A stretch of 64,000 nt of DNA from Lachnospiraceae bacterium (GCA_022845895.1 AP025573.1:1522501-1586500), one strand, 5' to 3'. Numbered from the stretch's first letter, positions 17,965 through 27,464 are shown. A program made the numbers and translations. Notes: generated by a model not told the origin, from the sequence alone.

Positions 17965-19575
17965 ATGAAGCTTACTTTTATTGGGGCCGACCATGAAGTT
18001 ACGGGAAGCTGTCACCTGATTGAAGCCTGTGGAAAAAATATTCTCGTCGACTGTGGCATGGAGCAGGGACCGGACCTGTATGAAAATCAGGATATACCGG
18101 TAACTTCCGGAGATATCGATTATGTCTTGCTCACCCATGCACATATCGACCATTCCGGAAAGATTCCGATGCTCTGTAAGCAGGGGTTCAAAGGTGACAT
18201 AATTTCAACCTTTGCAACTGCCGACCTGTGCAACATCATGCTGCGCGATTCCGCGCACATCCAGGTGTTTGAGGCGGAATGGCGCAACAGGAAGGCGAAG
18301 CGAAGCGGCGCCGAACCGTATGAGCCGCTCTATACGATGGAACATGCAGAGGCGGCTGTGAAGCTTCTATCCCCCTGTGACTATAACCAGAGGATTACGC
18401 TATGCGAGGGAATCGACGTGCGCTTTACGGACGTCGGGCATCTGCTGGGATCTGCGGCTGTCGAAGTGTGGATTACGGAAGACGGCGTGCAGAAGAAGGT
18501 GGTGTTCTCCGGCGATATCGGCAATCTGAACCAGCCGATAATCAAGGACCCACAGAAGGTAAAAGAGGCGGATTATGTCGTGATAGAGTCTACATACGGC
18601 AACCGGACGCATGGTGATGAGGTACCGGATTATGTAGGTGATTTTACGAGGATACTGCGTGAAACCTTTGAAAGAGGCGGCAATCTCGTGGTGCCCTCGT
18701 TTGCCGTAGGACGGACGCAGGAGCTGCTATATTTTATCCGGGAGATCAAGGAGCAGAAGCTGCTGCCGGAATTTCCGGATTTTGAAGTATACGTCGACAG
18801 CCCTCTTGCAATCGAAGCCACGAATGTATTCAACAAGAACGTATGGTCCTGCTTCGATGAAGAGGCGCTGGCACTTGTGAATCAGGGAGTGAACCCGCTC
18901 TTGTTCAGAGGGCTTAAGACGACGATTACGAGCGAAGAGTCGAAGATGATCAACTTTGACGACAGGCCGAAAGTCATCTTATCCGCTTCCGGGATGTGCG
19001 AGGCCGGCAGGATCCGGCATCATCTGAAGCATAACCTCTGGAGGAAGGAATGCACCATATGCTTCGTCGGCTACCAGGCGGTGGGAACGCTCGGCAGAAA
19101 GCTCATAGAAGGAGCAGAGAGCGTGAAGCTGTTCGGCGAGCCGGTGGAAGTCAATGCAAGGATTGAGGTGCTAAAAGGAATCAGCGGCCATGCGGACATG
19201 AATGGCCTGCTGGCATGGATGAAAGGGTTCGAGACTGTGCCGTCCCATGTATTTGTCGTACACGGCGAGGACCAGGTCACGGATGAATTTGCCCGGACGA
19301 TTACAGATACGTTCGGATGTCCTGCGCTGGCACCGTATTCAGGAGGCAGCGTGGACCTGGCGACGGGTGAAGTGCTTACCATCGGTGTAAGGGAACCGAA
19401 AAAAGCGGTGGAGAAGCCGGCCAGGACAAGGGCGGAGGCAGCGTTCAACAGGCTCGTCGCGGCCGCAAAACGTCTGCTTGAAGTCGTATATAAGAATGAA
19501 GGCCTGGCGAATAAGGAACTGGCCAAATTCGAGACGCAGATACAGAATCTGGCGGAGAAGTGGGACAGGGATTAG
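17965..19575 (+). CDS. MBL-fold beta-CASP ribonuclease (CPSF/YSH1-like RNA hydrolase)
   Basis: 536 residues. Metallo-beta-lactamase motifs: LVDCGMEQG, the zinc motif LTHAHIDHSGKIP (about residue 55), VGHLLGSA and FSGDIG; beta-CASP part with ESTYGNRTH, VVPSFAVGRTQELLY, ILSASGMCEAGRIRHHL and the RNA-specificity end SGHADMNGLLAW. Such enzymes process or degrade RNA in the cytoplasm. A C-terminal helical tail (about 480-536) is extra. The ATG at 17965 has AAGGGG 8 nt upstream; a GTG two codons earlier is too close. It lies between sigE and sigG, replacing the usual immediate neighbourhood of these genes. Confidence 0.85.
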   Translation: MKLTFIGADHEVTGSCHLIEACGKNILVDCGMEQGPDLYENQDIPVTSGDIDYVLLTHAHIDHSGKIPMLCKQGFKGDIISTFATADLCNIMLRDSAHIQVFEAEWRNRKAKRSGAEPYEPLYTMEHAEAAVKLLSPCDYNQRITLCEGIDVRFTDVGHLLGSAAVEVWITEDGVQKKVVFSGDIGNLNQPIIKDPQKVKEADYVVIESTYGNRTHGDEVPDYVGDFTRILRETFERGGNLVVPSFAVGRTQELLYFIREIKEQKLLPEFPDFEVYVDSPLAIEATNVFNKNVWSCFDEEALALVNQGVNPLLFRGLKTTITSEESKMINFDDRPKVILSASGMCEAGRIRHHLKHNLWRKECTICFVGYQAVGTLGRKLIEGAESVKLFGEPVEVNARIEVLKGISGHADMNGLLAWMKGFETVPSHVFVVHGEDQVTDEFARTITDTFGCPALAPYSGGSVDLATGEVLTIGVREPKKAVEKPARTRAEAAFNRLVAAAKRLLEVVYKNEGLANKELAKFETQIQNLAEKWDRD

Positions 19576-19707
19576 AAAAGTGATGTCAAGCCCCAATAAT
19601 TTTTATATTTTCGAAACGTTCGTATAATCCAAATCCATAATGAGAAAAATCTTATTGTACTTAATTTATTTGACAAAATGTTATGTTCAGTAAGGAGGAT
19701 TCTTATT

Positions 19708-20487
19708 ATGGCTCAGGGAAAAGTTGAAATATGTGGTGTAAATACGGCAAAGCTTCCCATCCTGAAAGAAGAGGAGAAGGAAGCTTTGTTTGCGCGTATA
19801 AAAGCAGGCGACCAGGAAGCGAAGGAAGAATATATCAAGGGAAATCTGAGGCTCGTCCTGAGCGTCATCAAGCGTTTCGGCGGCAGCAATGAGAATCCTG
19901 ACGACCTCTTTCAGATAGGCTGCATCGGCCTGATCAAAGCAATCAATAACTTCAATACTGAGCTTGACGTCAAATTCTCGACTTATGCGGTGCCGATGAT
20001 TATCGGTGAGATCCGGCGCTATATGAGGGACAACAATTCCATCCGCGTCAGCCGGTCGCTTCGCGATACCGCTTACAAAGCGATATATGCGAAAGAAAAT
20101 TATGTAAAAAGACACTTGAAAGAACCTACGGTGCAGGAGATAGCTGAGGAGATAGGAATCTCCAAAGAAGATATCGTATTTGCGCTCGATGCGATACAGG
20201 TGCCGATGAGCCTGCAGGAACCGGTGTACAATGACGGCGGAGACGCCCTGTATGTGATGGACCAGATAAGCGACACGAAGAACAAGGAAGAGAAATGGGT
20301 GGAGGACCTGTCGCTGGAAGCGGCGATGGAACATCTCGGGGAGCGTGAGCGATATATCATCAAGCTCCGTTTCTTTGAGGGCAAGACACAGATGGAAGTG
20401 GCGGAAGAGATCAACATCTCCCAGGCACAGGTGAGCAGGCTGGAGAAGAATGCCTTGCGAGTCATGAAGCAGTATCTGGAGAATTAG
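19708..20487 (+). CDS. sigG: RNA polymerase sporulation sigma-G factor
   Basis: 259 residues, one fewer than the Bacillus protein. Begins MAQGKVEICGVNTAKLPIL, the typical SigG N-terminus that includes the part contacted by anti-sigma factors. Region 2: [51 protein letters not shown]; region 3 and 4 follow, ending NISQAQVSRLEKNALRVMKQY. Directs late forespore genes, among them normally spoVT, which lies further on at 28703. TAAGGAGGATT precedes the ATG; the in-frame ATG at 19678 lacks one. Confidence 0.96.
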   Translation: MAQGKVEICGVNTAKLPILKEEEKEALFARIKAGDQEAKEEYIKGNLRLVLSVIKRFGGSNENPDDLFQIGCIGLIKAINNFNTELDVKFSTYAVPMIIGEIRRYMRDNNSIRVSRSLRDTAYKAIYAKENYVKRHLKEPTVQEIAEEIGISKEDIVFALDAIQVPMSLQEPVYNDGGDALYVMDQISDTKNKEEKWVEDLSLEAAMEHLGERERYIIKLRFFEGKTQMEVAEEINISQAQVSRLEKNALRVMKQYLEN

Positions 20488-20524
20488 GCGGAAGTCCCGG
20501 AGAGAACGTAAGGCATATGTAGCG

Positions 20525-20568
20525 GCGCGGCAGACAGGGTCGGAAAGGATCCTCATCTGCCGCGCTTT
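20525..20568 (+). terminator. Probable terminator after sigG
   Basis: GCGCGGCAGA (20525-20534) / TCTGCCGCGC (20556-20565), 10-bp perfect stem with a 21-nt loop, followed by only TTTG. Confidence 0.55.
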
Positions 20569-20602
20569 GCTCTGCCTGGCCGTCATTTCATCAAATTCCA
20601 GC

Positions 20603-20631
20603 TTGAAATTTATACACGTTCATACTATCAT
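20603..20631 (+). promoter_or_regulatory. Promoter of the HAD phosphatase gene
   Basis: TTGAAA (20603-20608), 17-bp spacer, TATCAT (20626-20631). Confidence 0.55.
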
Positions 20632-20654
20632 TAGGTACATAGGAGGATGTATGT

Positions 20655-21302
20655 ATGAAAGCTTGCATATTTGATTTGGACGGGACACTGACGGATACAT
20701 TAGAATCCTTGGCATATTCAGTAAAGGCGACCTTGCGTGAGATGGGGCTTAAGGAGATAACGACAGACGAGTGCAGACAGTTTGTCGGCAACGGGGCCAG
20801 ACGGCTGATGGAATGTGCGCTTGAGGCTGCCGGGGACAAGACGGGCAGCAGAATTGATGAAGGTATGGAGATATACGGACGTATATTTGATGAAAACTGT
20901 ACATATCATGTAACACCATACGAGGGAATACCTAAGACGATTTCCGGACTCAGGGCGAAGGGCCTGAAGCTGGCAGTCCTTTCCAACAAGCCGCATATAC
21001 AGACCATGAAGGTGGTACGGGAGATATTCGGGGATGATATCTTCGACTGCGTGCAGGGACAGATGGAAGGCTTAAAGAGGAAGCCGGATCCGGAGGGAGT
21101 GTACAAGGTGCTCGAAAGGATGCATACGGAGAAAGAAGACTGCCTGTATATAGGCGATTCGGAAGTGGATGTGAAGACTGCATGCAATGCAGGGATAACA
21201 TGTATCGGAGCAGCATGGGGGTTCCGTTCAAGAGAAGTCCTGGCAGATGCAGGGGCGGTGCATATCATAGATATGCCGGAAGAATTACTGCAGTATGTAT
21301 AA
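20655..21302 (+). CDS. HAD-family phosphatase (phosphoglycolate phosphatase-like)
   Basis: 215 residues. HAD motif I FDLDGTLTDT (nucleophile D8, acid D10), a helical cap, motif II LAVLSNKPH, and motif IV GDSEVDVKTACNAGI. This is subfamily IA, where phosphoglycolate phosphatase and pyrophosphatase PpaX belong; the natural substrate cannot be told from sequence. AGGAGGATG sits before the start. It has its own promoter and is followed by a small acidic protein gene 37 nt later, probably in the same transcript. Confidence 0.88.
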   Translation: MKACIFDLDGTLTDTLESLAYSVKATLREMGLKEITTDECRQFVGNGARRLMECALEAAGDKTGSRIDEGMEIYGRIFDENCTYHVTPYEGIPKTISGLRAKGLKLAVLSNKPHIQTMKVVREIFGDDIFDCVQGQMEGLKRKPDPEGVYKVLERMHTEKEDCLYIGDSEVDVKTACNAGITCIGAAWGFRSREVLADAGAVHIIDMPEELLQYV

Positions 21303-21339
21303 GAAGATTGTAACGTCACTTTAAGGGAGGATATCAAAG

Positions 21340-21603
21340 ATGTATGAGTATGATGAAGATTGTCTGAGAACGTTTTTGGAGAAACAGTCGCAGCTGTTCG
21401 ACGAGCCGGTCGCCATAACACCCGAAGAGGCAGAAGCATTCCTGGAAGACTGCATGGCCGTCGTTGTGGATGGAATCGGTGAGGTGAGGGAGTTCTTTGA
21501 AGAAGAAGGGCTGGACATAGAAGGAATGTCGGAGGAAGAGCTGGAAGAGGCTTCCGAAGTGTTCCCTCTGCCTAACGGCAGATTCCTGATTGTGGAAGGG
21601 TAG
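21340..21603 (+). CDS. Small acidic protein, 87 aa, unknown function
   Basis: Strongly acidic (over a quarter Asp and Glu), predicted mostly helical, no membrane segment. It ends with a short hydrophobic stretch GRFLIVEG. Preceded by GGGAGGATATC, so translated with confidence. I recognise no family. It follows the HAD gene and is closed by a terminator that also serves the convergent gene. Confidence 0.65.
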   Translation: MYEYDEDCLRTFLEKQSQLFDEPVAITPEEAEAFLEDCMAVVVDGIGEVREFFEEEGLDIEGMSEEELEEASEVFPLPNGRFLIVEG

Positions 21604-21626
21604 CCCGGGCAGCAAAGTACATCAGA

Positions 21627-21660
21627 AAAGCCGCAGCTATTTGGTAACTGCGGCTTTTTT
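21627..21660. terminator. Bidirectional terminator
   Basis: AAAGCCGCAG / CTGCGGCTTT with an 11-12-nt loop, six T on the plus strand and an AAAA flank that gives U's on the minus strand. The stop codon of the reverse gene (21637-21639) lies in the loop. Confidence 0.85.
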
Positions 21661-22071
21661 CAATGCTTCGTCGATGGCATTGACGATAAGTTGAGAGGTA
21701 TATGGATTATCTTCGGAATACTTGATGTTGTCAAGCGACTGTTTGTCATACACCTGTTCTGCAATGTCTTCGATTGCAGGCTGGATAAGCGGGAACATGG
21801 TAGTTACTGTTTCGTCCAGGTTAGAGAACCGTACGGAATTGATGTGGGATTCATCTACCGATACTTCCACCTCCAGCGCTGTGTTGTTCAGAGTCACAGT
21901 GGATGTATAGACCCCCGGGACATATTTTTCTTCATCCGCACCGGCGCCTTTGCTCTTGGGAAGGAACATAAATACCAGTAATAGGATCAATACTATTGCC
22001 AACACGGCAAATACCGCCGTGTATATAATCTCTTTCATATGCAATACAACTATTTTTGTTTTAGAACTCAT
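21637..22071 (-). CDS. Membrane-anchored protein with a degenerate FMN-binding-like domain, 144 aa
   Basis: N-terminal transmembrane helix at about residues 14-35 (IYTAVFAVLAIVLILLLVFMF), then a soluble domain: YVPGVYTSTV, a beta strand LEVEVSVDESHINSV, FSNLDETVTTMFP, and SEDNPYTSQLIVNAIDEALKKA. The order and wording resemble the FMN_bind domain, where the end normally reads SGATYTS with a flavinylated threonine; here it is SEDNPYTS, so covalent FMN attachment is doubtful. This domain match is inference. AGGAGGG stands before the ATG at 22071; the longer upstream start is not supported. Confidence 0.65.
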   Translation of the reverse strand: MSSKTKIVVLHMKEIIYTAVFAVLAIVLILLLVFMFLPKSKGAGADEEKYVPGVYTSTVTLNNTALEVEVSVDESHINSVRFSNLDETVTTMFPLIQPAIEDIAEQVYDKQSLDNIKYSEDNPYTSQLIVNAIDEALKKAAVTK

Positions 22072-22151
22072 AAAGCCCTCCTGTGTCGTGTATCGTATTT
22101 TCACTTTCTATAATGTATGAGATTTATCCTAAAATTATTCGTGGCTTTTGC

Positions 22152-22180
22152 GTGACAAAATGATTGCCCTCTTGTAGAAT
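22152..22180 (+). promoter_or_regulatory. Promoter of pth-mfd
   Basis: GTGACA (22152-22157), 17-bp spacer, TAGAAT (22175-22180). Confidence 0.6.
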
Positions 22181-22209
22181 GTAATAGGGAGAAAATGAGG
22201 TGAGAGAAA

Positions 22210-22794
22210 ATGTTTATTATCGCAGGACTTGGCAATCCTACATTACAGTACGAAGGTACAAGGCATAACGTGGGATTTGATGTCATAGATACGATTGCAG
22301 ACAAATATAATATTTCCGTAGATTACCGGAAAAACAGGGCGTATGTCGGAAAAGGGATCATTGCCGGACAGAAGGTGCTGCTTGCAAAGCCGCAGACGTA
22401 TATGAACTTAAGCGGCGAGAGCATCAGGGCGCTCGTGGACTATTATAAAGTAGATGAGGAGACGGAGCTTCTCGTCATCTACGACGATGTAAGCCTTGGC
22501 GTCGGGCAGCTGCGCATACGCAAGAAAGGCAGCGCAGGAGGGCACAACGGGATAAAGAGCATCATCTCGTGCCTTGGGACGGACATATTTCCTCGTATAA
22601 AAGTAGGAGTCGGCGAGAAGCCGAAACGGTATGACCTGGCCGATTATGTGCTTGGCCATTTTTCTAGAGCAGAGCGGGAGATGATGGAGGAAGGCTATAG
22701 ACATGCGGCTGAGGCCGTGGAGATGATAGCGGCGGGTGACATAGATGCCGCTATGAATGAGTATAATCGAAAAGTAAAGCCTAAGGAGGGCTAA
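22210..22794 (+). CDS. pth: Peptidyl-tRNA hydrolase
   Basis: 194 residues, normal length. Begins MFIIAGLGNPTLQYEGTRHNVGFDVID, where N and H around TRHN are the catalytic site, then KPQTYMNLSGES, VIYDDVSLGVGQLRIRKKGSAGGHNGIKS and YVLGHFS. It frees peptides from peptidyl-tRNA that drops off ribosomes. mfd starts 2 nt after its stop, a pairing common in Firmicutes. Confidence 0.97.
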   Translation: MFIIAGLGNPTLQYEGTRHNVGFDVIDTIADKYNISVDYRKNRAYVGKGIIAGQKVLLAKPQTYMNLSGESIRALVDYYKVDEETELLVIYDDVSLGVGQLRIRKKGSAGGHNGIKSIISCLGTDIFPRIKVGVGEKPKRYDLADYVLGHFSRAEREMMEEGYRHAAEAVEMIAAGDIDAAMNEYNRKVKPKEG

Positions 22795-22796
22795 AT

Positions 22797-25700
22797 ATGC
22801 AAGCCTTAATAAGGCCGTTAGAAGAATTGGCGGAATTTGAAGAGCTTCAGAAGAGGAAGAAGAGCAGTTCCGGCATGATACAGATATCCGGCTGCGTCAA
22901 TTCACAGAAAACCCATATGATGTATGCGCTGAGCGATGGCTGTCACTATAAAGTCATCGCCTGTTCCAGTGAGTCAAAAGCGAAACAGATTTATGAAGAA
23001 TACCGTTTCCTGGATCCGAATACATATCTGTACCCGGCAAAGGACCTTTTGTTCTATCAGGCAGATCTAAGGAGCAGAGAACTGGTACAGCAGAGGATGG
23101 AAGTCATCCAGTCCGTCATCACGGGGCAGGACATAACCGTTGTCACAAGCTTCGACGGTTTCATGGATGCTCTGCTGCCGAAGGCTGAGATCGAGAGACG
23201 TACGATAACGGTGAAAGGCGACAGCGCGGTCGACCTTGCCAAGATGCAAAGAGAGCTTGCAAGACTGGGCTATGACAGGGAGATACAGATAGAAGGCCCG
23301 GGACAGTTCGCCGTCCGCGGAGGGATTCTGGACGTATATCCGCTGACAGAGGAACTTCCTATCAGAATAGAACTCTGGGGAGATGAGGTGGACTCGATTC
23401 GTACCTTCGATGTCGGCACGCAGCGGTCTATAGAGAATCTCGAGGAAGCCGTCATATATCCGGCCAGCGAATTCCCGGAAGAGGGGGAGAAGAGGGTATC
23501 CTTTCTGGATTATTTTGAACCGGAGCATACGATTCTATTTCTCGACGAGCCGGTGCGGCTTCTGGAAAAAGGGAAAGGCGTCGAGGATGAATTTATTGAA
23601 GCCCAGAAACGCCGTCTCGAAAGCGGCTACGATATGACCGATGCGGAAGCGCAGCTCTTTCATACGGATGAGATAGTCAAGCGGATGAACGGCTACAGCA
23701 GCATCGGCTTCTTTGCGTTGGAGATGCGCAGCAGAGGATTTGAAGTCCGCGCATCCTTCAGTCTTATGACAAAGAGCGTGAATCCCTATAACAGCAGCTT
23801 CGACATGCTGACGCAGGACTTGAAACGCCTGAAGAGGAACGGCTATCGTGTCGTGCTCCTTTCCGGTTCCAGAACGAGGGCAAAGCGGCTGGCCGAAGAT
23901 CTGCGCGATTATAACCTGAGCAGCTATTACAGCGATGAGATGGACCGGGAGGTAAGCCCCGGGGAGATCATGACCGCATACGGACACGTGGCGGAGGGGT
24001 ACGAATACCCCATGCTTAAATTTACCGTGATTGCAGAAACGGATATCTTCGGCAAGGTCAAGAAGAAAAAGAAGAGGAAATCTTACGAGGGCCGTAAGAT
24101 ACAGAGCTTTTCCGAACTGAAGCCGGGAGATTATGTCGTCCACGAAAACCATGGCCTTGGGATCTACCAGGGGATAGAGAAGATAGAAGTGGACAAAGTG
24201 GCAAAGGATTACATGAAGATATCCTATGCGAAAGGGGGAAACCTCTATATTCCCGCCACTCAGCTGGACCTGATACAGAAGTATGCAAGCTCGGACGCCA
24301 AGAAGCCGAAGCTGAACCGGCTCGGGACGCAGGAGTGGACGAAGACGAAGAAAAAAGTCCGGGGCGCGGTAAAAGAAATCGCAAGAGATCTTGTCGCGCT
24401 CTACGCGGCCCGGCAGGAACAGGAAGGGTACGTGTATGGGGAAGACACGGTCTGGCAGCGGGAGTTTGAAGAGATGTTTCCCTTTGAGGAGACGGAGGAC
24501 CAGCTTCTGGCCATCGAAGCGGTAAAGCGGGATATGCAGAGCCACCGGATCATGGACCGCCTCATCTGCGGGGACGTCGGTTACGGCAAGACAGAGATTG
24601 CGATCAGAGCAGCGTTCAAGGCCGTGCAGGAGGATAAGCAGGTCGTATATCTCGTGCCGACGACGATACTTGCGCAGCAGCATTACAACACCTTTGTTCA
24701 GCGGATGCGTGACTTTCCGGTGCGGATTGACCTCATGTGCCGGTTCCGTACGCCGTCGCAGCAGAAGAAGACCGCGGAAGACACGAAGCGGGGCCTCGTC
24801 GATATCGTGATAGGGACGCACCGCGTGCTGAGCAATGATATGGAATTCAAGAACCTGGGGCTCCTCATCATCGATGAAGAGCAGAGGTTCGGTGTCCAGC
24901 ACAAGGAGAAGATCAAAAAGCTGAAAGAAAACGTGGATGTGCTGACGCTTACCGCTACTCCAATACCGCGGACGCTCCATATGAGCCTGATCGGCATACG
25001 TGACATGAGCGTGCTGGAAGAGGCGCCCAACGACAGGATGCCGATACAGACGTATGTGATGGAGTATAACGACGAGATGGTACGTGAAGCCATAGAGAGG
25101 GAGTGCGCCCGCCAGGGACAGGTCTACTATGTCTATAACCGTGTGGAAGATATCGCGGAGGTTACCGCCGGCATACAGAAGCTCGTGCCGGAAGTCAGCG
25201 TCGCATTTGCCCACGGGCAGATGAAAGAACACCAGCTGGAGAAGATCATGTATGATTTCATCAACGGAGAGATCGATGTCCTCGTATCCACCACGATCAT
25301 CGAGACAGGGCTTGACATATCGAATGTCAATACGATGATCATCCACGATGCAGACCGGCTTGGACTGTCGCAGCTCTATCAGCTGAGGGGCCGTGTGGGC
25401 CGTTCCAACAGGATGGCATATGCGTTCCTTCTGTACCGGAGAGACAAGATGCTCAAAGAGGTTGCGGAAAAGCGTCTGGCCGCTATCCGCGAGTTCACCG
25501 ACCTTGGCTCCGGGTTCAAGATTGCCATGCGCGATCTGGAAATCAGAGGTGCCGGCAACCTGCTCGGCGCACAGCAGCATGGGCATATGGAGGCGGTCGG
25601 ATACGACCTGTACTGCAAGATGCTCAATGAGGCGGTGAAACATCTCAAAGGTGAGATGGAAGAGGAGACTTACACGACGACGATGGATCTGAACGTGGAC

Positions 25701-26138
25701 GCGTACATCCCTGATTCTTACATTCCGAACGAGTATCAGAAGCTCGATATATATAAGCGGATTGCCGCTGTGGAGACGGAGGATGAGATGGAGGATATGG
25801 TAGAGGAGCTCATCGACCGTTTTGGAGATATACCGAAGAAGGTGGAGACCCTGCTGAACATCGCCCGTCTGAAGGCGCTGGCCCACAGCGTGTACGTGAC
25901 GGCTGTGGAACAGAAAGGCGAGACATATACCTTTGTGATGTATGAGAAGGCGAAGGTCCGTCCGGAACGGATTCAAGACCTTCTGGATGCATTCAAGGGG
26001 GCGCTCCTGTTCAAGACCGATACGCCGCCATATTTCATCTATGAAAAGAAGAACCGGAATAAAAAAGAAAAGAATGAGGACATTCTGCAGGTTGTGAAAA
26101 ATGTGTTAATTGGAATAAAAGGATTGATTGACGCTTAA
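22797..26138 (+). CDS. mfd: Transcription-repair coupling factor Mfd
   Basis: 1113 residues. Order: UvrB-homology region at the N-terminus, CarD-like RNA polymerase interaction domain (FSELKPGDYVVHENHGLGIYQGI at about residues 436-460), translocase with Walker A GDVGYGKTEIA (near 592), DEEQ box IIDEEQRFGVQHKEKIKKL, LTATPIPRTLH, then helicase C motifs STTIIETGLDI and QLYQLRGRVGRS, and the TRCF domain at the C-terminus. It removes RNA polymerase stalled at DNA damage and recruits UvrA. AGGAGGGCTAAAT before the ATG. The stop overlaps the promoter of the next gene. Confidence 0.97.
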   Translation: MQALIRPLEELAEFEELQKRKKSSSGMIQISGCVNSQKTHMMYALSDGCHYKVIACSSESKAKQIYEEYRFLDPNTYLYPAKDLLFYQADLRSRELVQQRMEVIQSVITGQDITVVTSFDGFMDALLPKAEIERRTITVKGDSAVDLAKMQRELARLGYDREIQIEGPGQFAVRGGILDVYPLTEELPIRIELWGDEVDSIRTFDVGTQRSIENLEEAVIYPASEFPEEGEKRVSFLDYFEPEHTILFLDEPVRLLEKGKGVEDEFIEAQKRRLESGYDMTDAEAQLFHTDEIVKRMNGYSSIGFFALEMRSRGFEVRASFSLMTKSVNPYNSSFDMLTQDLKRLKRNGYRVVLLSGSRTRAKRLAEDLRDYNLSSYYSDEMDREVSPGEIMTAYGHVAEGYEYPMLKFTVIAETDIFGKVKKKKKRKSYEGRKIQSFSELKPGDYVVHENHGLGIYQGIEKIEVDKVAKDYMKISYAKGGNLYIPATQLDLIQKYASSDAKKPKLNRLGTQEWTKTKKKVRGAVKEIARDLVALYAARQEQEGYVYGEDTVWQREFEEMFPFEETEDQLLAIEAVKRDMQSHRIMDRLICGDVGYGKTEIAIRAAFKAVQEDKQVVYLVPTTILAQQHYNTFVQRMRDFPVRIDLMCRFRTPSQQKKTAEDTKRGLVDIVIGTHRVLSNDMEFKNLGLLIIDEEQRFGVQHKEKIKKLKENVDVLTLTATPIPRTLHMSLIGIRDMSVLEEAPNDRMPIQTYVMEYNDEMVREAIERECARQGQVYYVYNRVEDIAEVTAGIQKLVPEVSVAFAHGQMKEHQLEKIMYDFINGEIDVLVSTTIIETGLDISNVNTMIIHDADRLGLSQLYQLRGRVGRSNRMAYAFLLYRRDKMLKEVAEKRLAAIREFTDLGSGFKIAMRDLEIRGAGNLLGAQQHGHMEAVGYDLYCKMLNEAVKHLKGEMEEETYTTTMDLNVDAYIPDSYIPNEYQKLDIYKRIAAVETEDEMEDMVEELIDRFGDIPKKVETLLNIARLKALAHSVYVTAVEQKGETYTFVMYEKAKVRPERIQDLLDAFKGALLFKTDTPPYFIYEKKNRNKKEKNEDILQVVKNVLIGIKGLIDA

Positions 26139-26152
26139 AAACGGGCTATAAT
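26124..26152 (+). promoter_or_regulatory. Promoter of the PrsA-like gene
   Basis: TTGATT (26124-26129), 17-bp spacer, TATAAT (26147-26152), overlapping the mfd stop codon. Confidence 0.6.
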
Positions 26153-26189
26153 GGTGAAGTTAGCAGTACTAAGGAGGGTATATAAAAAC

Positions 26190-27242
26190 ATGAAAAAGAG
26201 AGTGTTACTATTTGCAATAACGGGTCTGCTCGCGGCGGGCGTCCTCACGGGATGTGGTTCCATCGACGAGAATGACGTGGTGGCGACCGTGGGAGAGAAA
26301 GAGATTACAGCCGATGTTGCAAATTTCTTCGCGAGATATACACAAGCCCAGTATGAGACATATTATTCCGGCTACCTCGGAGAGGATATGTGGAATACTG
26401 ACGCTGCAGAAGGACAGACTTATGAAGAATTCGTCAAGGATTCTGTGCTGGAAGAGCTGGAAAAGATGATCGTACTGGAAGAGCACATGGGCGACTATGA
26501 CGTATCTCTTACAGACGAAGAGAAGGCTGTCATTGAGAAATCCGCCAAAACCTTTGATGAAGATAATACGCTGGAATCCAAAGAGAAGATATCAGGTTCC
26601 AAGAAGACGGTAAAACGTGTACTGACGCTCATGGCAATACAGAAAAAGATGTCGGAAGCGATAGAAGCGGATGCGGATACGGAAGTGTCGGATGACGAGG
26701 CGGCTCAGAAGAGCATGCAGTATGTGCTCTTCCCTTATACGACCACCGATGATTCCGGCAAATCTGCCGACCTGTCGGATGAGGAAAAGGCTGAGGCCAA
26801 GGAGAAGGCAGAGAGCTTTGCACAAAGTGCTGAGACGGCAGAAGATTTCAATGCACTTGCCACAGAGCAGGGACTGGAAGCACAGACCGCCACGTTCGAC
26901 AGCGAGTCCGCAAGCCCGGATGAAGCCCTCGTAAAGGCGGCGGACGCACTTGGAGAAGGAGAAGCGACCGGCGTCATAGAGACAGACAGCGGCTGTTATG
27001 TGGCCAAAGTGACAAGCCTTCTGGACAGGGAGGCGACGGATACCAAAAAGGAAAGCATCGTCCAGGAGAGAAAGACAAAGCTTTACAACGATACGTGTGA
27101 CAAATGGATTAAAAAGGCAGGTGTGAAGGTGAACAAAGGAGTCTGGAAGAAAGTGGACTTCAACGACCTGAGCGTCACCATCAAGCAGAGCAGCGAAGAA
27201 CCATATTCCGATGGGGCCAAGACAGACGACCAGGCGGAGTAA
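26190..27242 (+). CDS. PrsA-like foldase lipoprotein (peptidyl-prolyl isomerase family)
   Basis: 350 residues. Lipoprotein signal MKKRVLLFAITGLLAAGVLTGC with the lipobox LTGC, then a SurA/PrsA-type N-terminal helical region (VATVGEKEITADVANFFARYTQ) and a parvulin-like domain (QYVLFPYTTTD through ETDSGCYVAKVTSLLD), ending in a charged tail. Such proteins sit on the outer face of the membrane and help secreted proteins fold. Whether isomerase activity is kept is unclear. Start at 26190 has AAGGAGGG; the upstream ATG lacks one. Its stop is followed directly by a 216-bp hairpin element. Confidence 0.85.
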   Translation: MKKRVLLFAITGLLAAGVLTGCGSIDENDVVATVGEKEITADVANFFARYTQAQYETYYSGYLGEDMWNTDAAEGQTYEEFVKDSVLEELEKMIVLEEHMGDYDVSLTDEEKAVIEKSAKTFDEDNTLESKEKISGSKKTVKRVLTLMAIQKKMSEAIEADADTEVSDDEAAQKSMQYVLFPYTTTDDSGKSADLSDEEKAEAKEKAESFAQSAETAEDFNALATEQGLEAQTATFDSESASPDEALVKAADALGEGEATGVIETDSGCYVAKVTSLLDREATDTKKESIVQERKTKLYNDTCDKWIKKAGVKVNKGVWKKVDFNDLSVTIKQSSEEPYSDGAKTDDQAE

Positions 27243-27248
27243 ATGTAG

Positions 27249-27464
27249 GTTTAAGTAAAGTGGCTGCGGGCTGGGAGCCGGGTGGCATCTGCTCCGATGC
27301 GTACGAGACTCCGACTATTTCACGTATCCCTAACCCTGCGGAATGCGCGCCGATAGCGGCTTACATCCCGCAGGATAAGGGCTACGGAAAGGATTCTCCG
27401 CCTCTTCCGCTTACACCTGCGCATCTCCCACCCGGCTCCCCGCCCGCTATCTACTTCACTTAAC
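27249..27464 (+). repeat. Covarying hairpin element, copy 1 (3' of the PrsA-like gene)
   Basis: Outer arms 27249-27292 and 27419-27464 pair over about 40 positions (core GGGAGCCGGGTGG at 27273-27285 with 27428-27440). Inside, 27323-27341 pairs with 27368-27386, capped by GCCG-ATAG-CGGC (27349-27360). A related, inverted copy lies at 27848-28063. Similarity between copies starts at the preceding TAA stop codon and runs on past this hairpin to about 27550. Differences between copies are compensated across the arms, so the fold itself is conserved. Confidence 0.75.

Noticed and set aside
23535..25976. 813-codon reverse ORF
   Set aside because: Shadow of mfd: antisense to a fully conserved protein, composition typical of reversed coding sequence.
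27260..27463. 67-codon ORF on the plus strand over hairpin element 1
   Set aside because: No ribosome binding site, starts inside the 5' arm, ends at the 3' arm boundary, and an indel against copy 2 breaks the frame near its start; structure explains the conservation better.
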